From an uncultured Bacteroidales bacterium (GTDB taxonomy: Bacteria > Bacteroidota > Bacteroidia > Bacteroidales > Paludibacteraceae), in NCBI GenBank assembly GCA_902774185.1, contig CACYHE010000013.1:1-45181 (forward strand): a stretch of DNA of 45,181 bases, given 5' to 3'. Below are positions 39,577 to 45,181 of the stretch, in pieces (the first letter of the stretch is position 1; every line of letters begins with the position of its first letter). Both the position numbers and the translations under genes were made by a program. Below the pieces are notes generated by a model. That model did not search any database and had not been told where the DNA came from. It worked only from the letters and a program-made list of their open reading frames with translations.

Positions 39577-42443
39577 AAAAAATCTTTAAGATATTCGGTT
39601 GGACCATCTTTAGTTTATTGTTGGTTCTGATTTTGGCAGTCGGCATCGCCTGCTATCTTATCTTCACGCCTGCCCGCTTAACTTCCATCACCCATAAACT
39701 GGCGGATAGTTACATCACGTGTGATTATAAGATAGGTGAAGTAGAGTTGACCTTCTTCTCTACTTTCCCCTATTTCGGTGCGTCCGTCAAGGATGTAGTG
39801 ATCATAAATCCCGTCACCGGTGCGCAGTCAGACACGGTGCTGGCTGTACCGGAGTTGGTAGTGGCTCTCGACCTAATGAACGCTATCAAGGGCGATATTT
39901 ACATCAAGCAATGTCGTCTCAAGGACGCGCAGGCGAATATCTACATCGCTGCCGACGGGTTGACGAACTATAACGTACTGGCCTTGCCGGAGAGCGAAGA
40001 GACACCGGAAGAAGATACACTCTCTAACGAAGGATGGCGACTGAACAGTTTCGGTTGGGACGAGGACCTGATCTTCTCTGCCCGCACCCTAACGTTCGTT
40101 GATGAGAAAGATACGATCAGCGCTTCGCTGCAAAACGCCTCTATCTCTGTCGCGGGACTGGAAAAAGACACCTTAATCGGAGCGTTGTTGGACGTAAAGG
40201 CCGAGCATATATACGCTTCGCTTAAGGGCGAAACCTATGCCAACGATATGCGCATTAAGTTACATATGCCCGCCCTCTTGGCGAACGGCTCGGAACGCGT
40301 TATTATTGATGGCACAGAACTGCAGATCAATGAGTTCGGTCTGACGTTGGACGGCGAAGCAGGTACTCCTTGTTTCCAGTCGGGCGAGTATAACATGGAC
40401 CTCACGCTTCGTACCGGCAAATGGGATATCGAGTCTCTGCTGGCACTCGTACCGGCGCAGTTCACTTCTTCCATCGCAGAATATAACCTGCATGGCGATA
40501 TTGCCTTGGATGTAACCGCCAAAGGAACCTATAGCGACACGCAGATGCCCGATATCACGCTGCATCAAGTCAAAGCGAAGCTCTGGCATTCGCAGGTGGA
40601 GGCACAAGGTACCGTATCAGACCTTGCCTCCGACATGTTGCTCGATATGCAAGTCAAACTGAATGCCGACATCCCGGATTTCAAGCAGTTTATTCCTCAA
40701 GGAATGAAAGTGGAAGGGCGAACTGACGGAACGGCTAATGTGCGCATGCGTATGTCTGACCTTAGTGAGAAACGTCTGCATAAAGGGCTGATTGATGCCA
40801 ACCTGACCCTGACGGATCTATCCTACAAAACCGATAGCATGGTGGCGGACTTACCGAAGACCACTTTGCAGGTGCAGATACCTAACAAACAACCGTCCAA
40901 ACCGGCTGTCAAATGGGCACGTGTGGATATAACCACCGCCTCGCTCTATACCGCTATGGATACGACGATGAAAGCCACGTTAGGAGGAACCTATCTTCGT
41001 GTAGAGACCGGTGATATCTTGCATGATCAGCAGGATTACTTCGTCCACTTGGGTTCCGAATCGCTGAATGGTTTTTATGAAGATATGAAGGCCAGTATGA
41101 CCAATGCGTGGTTCGAAGCATACCTCGTAGGCGGTAAGAAAGTGAGCGCCAAACTGCTCACCGATGCCATGCATGCTTCCATCGGAACGGAGTTAGGTGC
41201 ACAGACCGATGCCTTGGCTATCGAAGCCGCTTCACGCTATAACAGCGAAGGAGAGAATTTCTTCTTACAGTGGAACCCGCGATTGAAGATCAACCTGATG
41301 AACGGAAGGCTCATCATGCCGGAGCGCTTACCGGAGATAGTGAAGATACCTGTCATCGATTTCGTTTACTCCAATCGTGAGATGAATATCGAGAATGCAC
41401 GTGTAGAGTTAGGTCATTCCGATCTGAACCTCAGCGGAAATGTACGCAATATAGGTAAATGGTTCCGTCATGAAGCGATATTGGAAGGCGAACTGAATGT
41501 CGTTTCTGACCACTGCGATGCCAACCAGTTGATGGACTGGTTCAGTGCAGATAAGGGTAGTGAAGAGGAACAAACGGAAACAGCTAACAGCCAAGAGCCA
41601 ACAGCTAATAGCCAACAGCCTACAGGCGAAGCCGATCCCTTCCTCGTACCTACCGATGTCAACTTGGCGCTTAATACCCACATGCGCGAAGTGGAGGTTT
41701 TCAACCAGGTAGCCAAAGACCTGAAGGGAGGATTCTATATCAATAATGGTACACTGATCTTGGATGAAGTCGGTTTTGTATGCAAGGCAGCTAAACTGCA
41801 GTTAACGGCGATGTATCGCACGCCACGTCGTAACCACCTCTATGTGGGCTTGGACTATCATATGGTCGATGTCGATATCGATGAACTGCTGTCCATGATT
41901 CCAAACCTGGAAGAGATGGTTCCGATGCTTAGTTCGTTCAAAGGCGCAGCGGAGTTCCACTTGGCAGCTGAGACCTATCTTAAGAGTAACTACGAACCGA
42001 AGATGAGTACCTTGCGCGGTGCGGCTTCCTTAACCGGAAAAGACTTGGTTGTACTGGACGGAGAGACCTTCGATCAGATCAGCAAACTGCTGCTATTTAA
42101 GAAGAAGACAGAGAACAAGATCGACTCCATCAATGCCGAAATGACCATCTATAAGAATCAGATTGACCTCTACCCGCTTTGTGTGCAGATGGATAACTAC
42201 ATGGTGGCACTCGGCGGACGGCATAATACCAACATGACCTTCGATTATGATATCAACGTTCTCAGTCCGATCTATCTGGGTGTGAATGTCAGCGGTACCA
42301 TGGATGACCTGCAGATCAAACTCGCTAAGTGTAAGTTTGCGCAGGACTTCAAACCGCATTGGTATCAAAAAGCCGATACCCAGTCCCGTGAACTAAGAGA
42401 ACGGATCAAGCAATCGATGGAGAAAAATGTGCGAATCAAATAA
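39573..42443 (+). CDS. AsmA-like envelope protein
   Basis: A 956-residue protein with one N-terminal membrane helix (about 8-35) and a long periplasmic repeated beta-groove body, as in the AsmA/TamB group of lipid-transfer proteins between inner and outer membranes. It has the N-terminal AsmA pattern (YKIGEVELTFFSTFPYFGASVKDVVI, DLMNAIKGDIYIKQC) and an AsmA C-terminal segment (ELSGxx-like FNLSGNV, DLVVLDGETFDQISKLLLFKKK). A repeat tract gives residues 669-685 (NSQEPTANSQQPT), a hydrophilic linker. The role as a lipid carrier is by family inference. Confidence 0.85.
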   Translation: MKKIFKIFGWTIFSLLLVLILAVGIACYLIFTPARLTSITHKLADSYITCDYKIGEVELTFFSTFPYFGASVKDVVIINPVTGAQSDTVLAVPELVVALDLMNAIKGDIYIKQCRLKDAQANIYIAADGLTNYNVLALPESEETPEEDTLSNEGWRLNSFGWDEDLIFSARTLTFVDEKDTISASLQNASISVAGLEKDTLIGALLDVKAEHIYASLKGETYANDMRIKLHMPALLANGSERVIIDGTELQINEFGLTLDGEAGTPCFQSGEYNMDLTLRTGKWDIESLLALVPAQFTSSIAEYNLHGDIALDVTAKGTYSDTQMPDITLHQVKAKLWHSQVEAQGTVSDLASDMLLDMQVKLNADIPDFKQFIPQGMKVEGRTDGTANVRMRMSDLSEKRLHKGLIDANLTLTDLSYKTDSMVADLPKTTLQVQIPNKQPSKPAVKWARVDITTASLYTAMDTTMKATLGGTYLRVETGDILHDQQDYFVHLGSESLNGFYEDMKASMTNAWFEAYLVGGKKVSAKLLTDAMHASIGTELGAQTDALAIEAASRYNSEGENFFLQWNPRLKINLMNGRLIMPERLPEIVKIPVIDFVYSNREMNIENARVELGHSDLNLSGNVRNIGKWFRHEAILEGELNVVSDHCDANQLMDWFSADKGSEEEQTETANSQEPTANSQQPTGEADPFLVPTDVNLALNTHMREVEVFNQVAKDLKGGFYINNGTLILDEVGFVCKAAKLQLTAMYRTPRRNHLYVGLDYHMVDVDIDELLSMIPNLEEMVPMLSSFKGAAEFHLAAETYLKSNYEPKMSTLRGAASLTGKDLVVLDGETFDQISKLLLFKKKTENKIDSINAEMTIYKNQIDLYPLCVQMDNYMVALGGRHNTNMTFDYDINVLSPIYLGVNVSGTMDDLQIKLAKCKFAQDFKPHWYQKADTQSRELRERIKQSMEKNVRIK
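41579..41625. repeat. Heptanucleotide tract in the AsmA gene, unit AGCCAAC/AGCTAAT
   Basis: Six 7-nt units (AGCTAAC, AGCCAAG, AGCCAAC, AGCTAAT, AGCCAAC, AGCC) encode a Ser/Gln/Pro/Thr-rich linker. The opposite strand would encode LLAISCWLLAV-like hydrophobic peptide, as used in the surA signal. Confidence 0.93.
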
Positions 42444-42474
42444 ATCACAAATCATAAATCAAAAATCAAAAATG
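42441..42474. repeat. Heptanucleotide tract at the AsmA / M3 peptidase junction, unit AAATCAN
   Basis: Units AAATCAC, AAATCAT, AAATCAA, AAATCAA and AAATG, where the last unit holds the ATG start codon of the peptidase. Confidence 0.9.
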
Positions 42475-44571
42475 AAAAAATTATTTATTTTTTCGCTCAT
42501 GGCTATGAGTCTATTAGCATGTAACAAGACCAACCCTTTGTTGGAGCAACCGAACACACCGTACGGTGTACCGGCTTTTGATCAAGTGAAGAATGAGCAC
42601 TACTTACCGGCTTTCGAAGCAGCTATCGCGCAGAACAAAGCGGAAGTGGATGCCATCGTGAATAACCCCGAAGAACCGACCTTCGAGAATACAATCGTCG
42701 CTTTGGACCGTTCCGGTCTGTTGCTCGATCGCGTGGTAGGTGTGTTCTTCAATGTGCTGGAAGCAGACGGCAACGATGAGATGAACGCTATCGCTGAGCA
42801 AGTGAGCCCGATGTTGAGTGAACTGAGTGACGGTATCATCTTGAATGATGCTCTTTTCCAGCGCGTCAAAGCGGTTTATGACCAACGTGACCAATTGGAC
42901 CTGACGCCGGAAGAGCAACGCCTGTTGACGCAGACCTATAAGTCGTTTGCTGACAATGGCGCCAACTTACCGGAGGATAAGAAAGAGCGTCTCAAAGAGA
43001 TTAACCAGGAACTGGGTCTGCTCTCCCTTAAGTTCGGTAACAACGTCGTAGCGGAGACGAACAGCGATGACGTGAAACGTTTCATCACGGATGAGGCACA
43101 ATTGGCAGGTCTGCCGGAGAGTGCCAAAGCCGCAGCTGCCGAAGAAGCCGCCGCAGCCGGTCATCCGGGTGAGTGGCTCTTTACCCCCAAACGTACGTCC
43201 TTCACCCCGGTACTGCAGTACTGTGAGAACCGTGAACTGCGTAAGCAGTTACTGATGGACTATACCACCCGTGCGAACCATGACAACGAGAATGACAACA
43301 AAGCGGTCATCATTCGTGAGATGGAACTGCGTATCGAGAAAGCCAAACTGTTCGGTTACGATAATCCTGCCGATTATATCCTTGCCGACTGTATGGCGAA
43401 GAACCATCAGACCGTAGATGCTTTCCTGGCATCCGTTTGGGCACCGTCTCTTGCTGCGGCTAAACGCGAAGCAGCAGAGCTGCAGAAACTGCTGGAACAA
43501 GACTATCCGGGTGAGAAACTGCAACCTTGGGATTGGTGGTTCTATGCAGAGAAACTGCGTAAAGCCAAATATGCATTGGATGAAGAGGAACTTAAACCGT
43601 ACTTCGAACTGAGCAATGTGCGCAAAGGTGCGTTCGGTGTAGCCACCAAACTGTATGGCCTGCAATTCGAACAATTGACCGACATGCCGGTTTATAACCC
43701 GGAGGTGGAGGTCTTCAAAGTAACCGAAGCAGACGGTTCGCTCATCGGTATCCTTTATACCGACTATTTCCCCCGTGCCGGTAAACGTCCGGGTGCATGG
43801 ATGAACCAGATTCTGCCGCAGTATATCGATGATAACGGTGTGGATCATCGTCCCGTGATCATCAATGTAGGTAACTTCAATAAACCGACTGCAGGTAACC
43901 CGTCGCTTCTCTCCATGGACGACGTAGAGACCCTCTTCCATGAGTTCGGTCACGCTTTGCACGGTCTGTTGAGTGAGGCGCATTTCAAATCGCTCAGCGG
44001 AACCAACACGCCGCGTGACTTTGTTGAACTGCCGAGCCAGTTCATGGAGAACTATGCGTATGAACCCGAAGTGCTCAAGACCTATGCTTTTCATTATCAG
44101 ACAGGCGAAGTGATTCCCGATGAACTGATCGCTAAGATCAATGCAGCCGGTAAGTTCAACCAGGGTTTTGTGACGACCGAGTTACTGTCCGCTTCTATCC
44201 TCGATATGGATTTCCATGAGTTGACGACTGCGGAAGGACTGGATGTAGATGCCTTCGAAGCGCAGAGTCTGAAGAGGATGGGCATGATTGATGAGATCAT
44301 CGTTCGGTATCGTCCGACGTTCTACAATCATATCTTCACAACGGGCTACGAAGCCGGTTATTACAGTTATACCTGGGCAGCCGTGTTGGATGCCGATGCG
44401 TTCGCTGCTTTCAAAGAGACCGGCAATCTGTTTGAGCCGGAGACTGCAAAGCGCTTCCGTCATCTGTTGGAACAAGGCGGAACACGGGACGCTCAAGAAC
44501 TCTATATCGAGTTCCGCGGCAAAGAGGCAGATCCCAAGAACCTCCTTCGTCGTAAAGGTTTCATTAAATGA
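42472..44571 (+). CDS. M3 family metallopeptidase (peptidyl-dipeptidase Dcp type), lipoprotein
   Basis: A 699-residue zinc peptidase of the M3 family, which cuts short peptides. It carries a lipobox LLAC (Cys17), so it should be lipid-anchored in the periplasm or at the outer membrane. The zinc motif HEFGH is at residues 490-494 (LFHEFGHALHG), with the downstream Glu likely in the ELPSQFMENYAYEP segment. The Dcp-type C-terminal part (FYNHIFTTGYEAGYYSYTWA) is present. The start is ATG 42472; the frame opens earlier inside AsmA at 42427. It overlaps the last gene by 4 bp. Confidence 0.93.
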   Translation: MKKLFIFSLMAMSLLACNKTNPLLEQPNTPYGVPAFDQVKNEHYLPAFEAAIAQNKAEVDAIVNNPEEPTFENTIVALDRSGLLLDRVVGVFFNVLEADGNDEMNAIAEQVSPMLSELSDGIILNDALFQRVKAVYDQRDQLDLTPEEQRLLTQTYKSFADNGANLPEDKKERLKEINQELGLLSLKFGNNVVAETNSDDVKRFITDEAQLAGLPESAKAAAAEEAAAAGHPGEWLFTPKRTSFTPVLQYCENRELRKQLLMDYTTRANHDNENDNKAVIIREMELRIEKAKLFGYDNPADYILADCMAKNHQTVDAFLASVWAPSLAAAKREAAELQKLLEQDYPGEKLQPWDWWFYAEKLRKAKYALDEEELKPYFELSNVRKGAFGVATKLYGLQFEQLTDMPVYNPEVEVFKVTEADGSLIGILYTDYFPRAGKRPGAWMNQILPQYIDDNGVDHRPVIINVGNFNKPTAGNPSLLSMDDVETLFHEFGHALHGLLSEAHFKSLSGTNTPRDFVELPSQFMENYAYEPEVLKTYAFHYQTGEVIPDELIAKINAAGKFNQGFVTTELLSASILDMDFHELTTAEGLDVDAFEAQSLKRMGMIDEIIVRYRPTFYNHIFTTGYEAGYYSYTWAAVLDADAFAAFKETGNLFEPETAKRFRHLLEQGGTRDAQELYIEFRGKEADPKNLLRRKGFIK

Positions 44572-45077
44572 AACGTCAGACGCAAGTCATATTATACCAT
44601 CTGTTGCCGGTAGTCTTTTGGCTGCTGGCAATAGGCGGTACGCTTGCGCCTTATCTCTTTACTCCCTTACCTGAAAATTACTGGTGGGGCTATCTGGTGA
44701 CGGCCATCGTGCTAATAGTCATCGTTATTATCGGTCGTATCCAACGTCATACGACATCCGTAGAAGAATGTTTCCAAATGGCGCTACTATTGGGTGTCGC
44801 ATCCTATTGGCTGCCTACGGTGCTTTTTTTGACTCCCGTCTTTTGGATCTATCTTTACGTTCAGAATATCTTCTCTTTCCGCTCTTTCATGGCTACCCTT
44901 ATCGGTTTCTCCGTCGTAGCGATATGGGCAACTGCTTTTATCTACCTCGAGTGGATTGCTAATCCTTGGTCATCGTTCTTTGCAATAGAAAACGCCTGGG
45001 GGTGGATTCCCACAGGCGCTATCCTTCTGGCTTGGTTAGGCTCTACCATTGTACGACAAACCCTGCGTGTACGTTGA
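44568..45077 (+). CDS. Integral membrane protein of unknown function
   Basis: A 169-residue protein with about five hydrophobic segments (near 10-30, 42-56, 70-92, 105-127 and 142-160) and short loops. I do not recognise the family. It overlaps the M3 peptidase gene by ATGA and is the last gene of the ileS operon. Its last 35 bp overlap the convergent TonB-receptor gene. Confidence 0.75.
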   Translation: MKRQTQVILYHLLPVVFWLLAIGGTLAPYLFTPLPENYWWGYLVTAIVLIVIVIIGRIQRHTTSVEECFQMALLLGVASYWLPTVLFLTPVFWIYLYVQNIFSFRSFMATLIGFSVVAIWATAFIYLEWIANPWSSFFAIENAWGWIPTGAILLAWLGSTIVRQTLRVR

Positions 45078-45181
45078 TGCCCGCTTGCGGGAAATACCAC
45101 ACATAGACGCCATCTGTACCACCATTATTCACATATTTGGTGTTGAATAAGTTATTGCACTGGCATTTGAGTGTAATGTCA
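45043..45181 (-). CDS. TonB-dependent receptor, C-terminal end (partial)
   Basis: The minus strand is open from the right edge to a TAG at 45043-45045. The 46 residues contain NNLFNTKYVNNGG and YFPQAGINVHAGF and end in VVQW. The pattern of a Asn-Leu-Phe-Asn strand, then PQAG-I and a final aromatic residue, is that of the last two strands of TonB-dependent outer-membrane receptors. The substrate cannot be told. It overlaps the convergent membrane-protein gene by 35 bp. Confidence 0.82.
   Translation of the reverse strand, partial: DITLKCQCNNLFNTKYVNNGGTDGVYVWYFPQAGINVHAGFVVQW

Noticed and set aside
1803-42474. Phase-variable contingency loci
   Set aside because: Most tracts are too degenerate for efficient slippage, and many lie in genes where a frameshift would be lethal. 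It remains possible for the most perfect junction tracts (9420-9449, 6160-6187).

Overview
The window reads as a chromosomal segment of a member of Bacteroidota, most likely Bacteroidales. The evidence is recurring TTTG-N19/20-TAnnTTTG promoters, a nearly complete absence of Shine-Dalgarno sites, an OstA-like protein, SurA-type chaperones, a DUF5606 protein, a Nif3/zinc-ribbon pair, an LpxD-LpxC-LpxA cluster, a fused NfnA-NfnB protein, and a TonB-dependent receptor end. The genes are housekeeping and cell-envelope genes. I see no prophage, insertion sequence, CRISPR array or transfer module. Coding density is very high: the longest stretch without a gene is about 190 bases (131-320).

Layout. 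1-130 is the end of an unrecognised gene, followed by a secreted orphan protein (321-1070). A minus-strand operon follows, comF-nadB-NlpC/P60 (4302 to 1090). On the plus strand come a lipoprotein (4421-4927) and a seven-gene operon (5010-12645): SRPBCC protein, psd, deoC, nfnAB, dacB, birA, rfbB, closed by a strong terminator. On the minus strand come an AraC regulator and tRNA-Glu with rpsT, and then a seven-gene envelope and replication operon (22588 down to 14243): lipoprotein chaperone, surA, OstA-like protein, outer-membrane barrel, dnaG, radical SAM enzyme, glycosyltransferase. aroB stands alone on the plus strand. An eight-gene minus-strand operon (32770 down to 23697) holds an HD hydrolase, lpxD, lpxC, lpxA, glnS, a nuclease-fold protein, phoH and a large secreted protein. 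The right end has DUF5606-nif3-zinc ribbon, a CPBP protease, then ileS-lipoprotein-AsmA-M3 peptidase-membrane protein. The C-terminus of a TonB-dependent receptor runs off the right edge.

The striking feature is not a gene. About 37 short tracts of degenerate tandem repeats, mostly with a 7-nt period, occur at gene junctions and, always in frame, inside open reading frames. Examples of units are ACCAATC, AATTGAA/AGGTGAA, AGCCAAC, TTAACTC and ACAGAAC. They supply start codons (GTG, TTG or ATG) for at least six genes, stop codons for at least six, hydrophobic cores of signal peptides (surA, OstA-like), inter-domain linkers (nfnAB, AsmA) and inserts in essential enzymes (ileS, lpxD, aroB, birA). 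One gene carries three copies of one unit (NlpC/P60) and another carries three different units (glycosyltransferase). They resemble in size the heptanucleotide STRR sequences of cyanobacteria. I know of no described system in Bacteroidota that does this, and it is the observation here most worth following up.

Two further points: ileS carries GIHH in place of the HxGH signature, the form linked to extreme mupirocin resistance in type 2 IleRS, and LpxC lacks the FabZ fusion usual in Bacteroidota.
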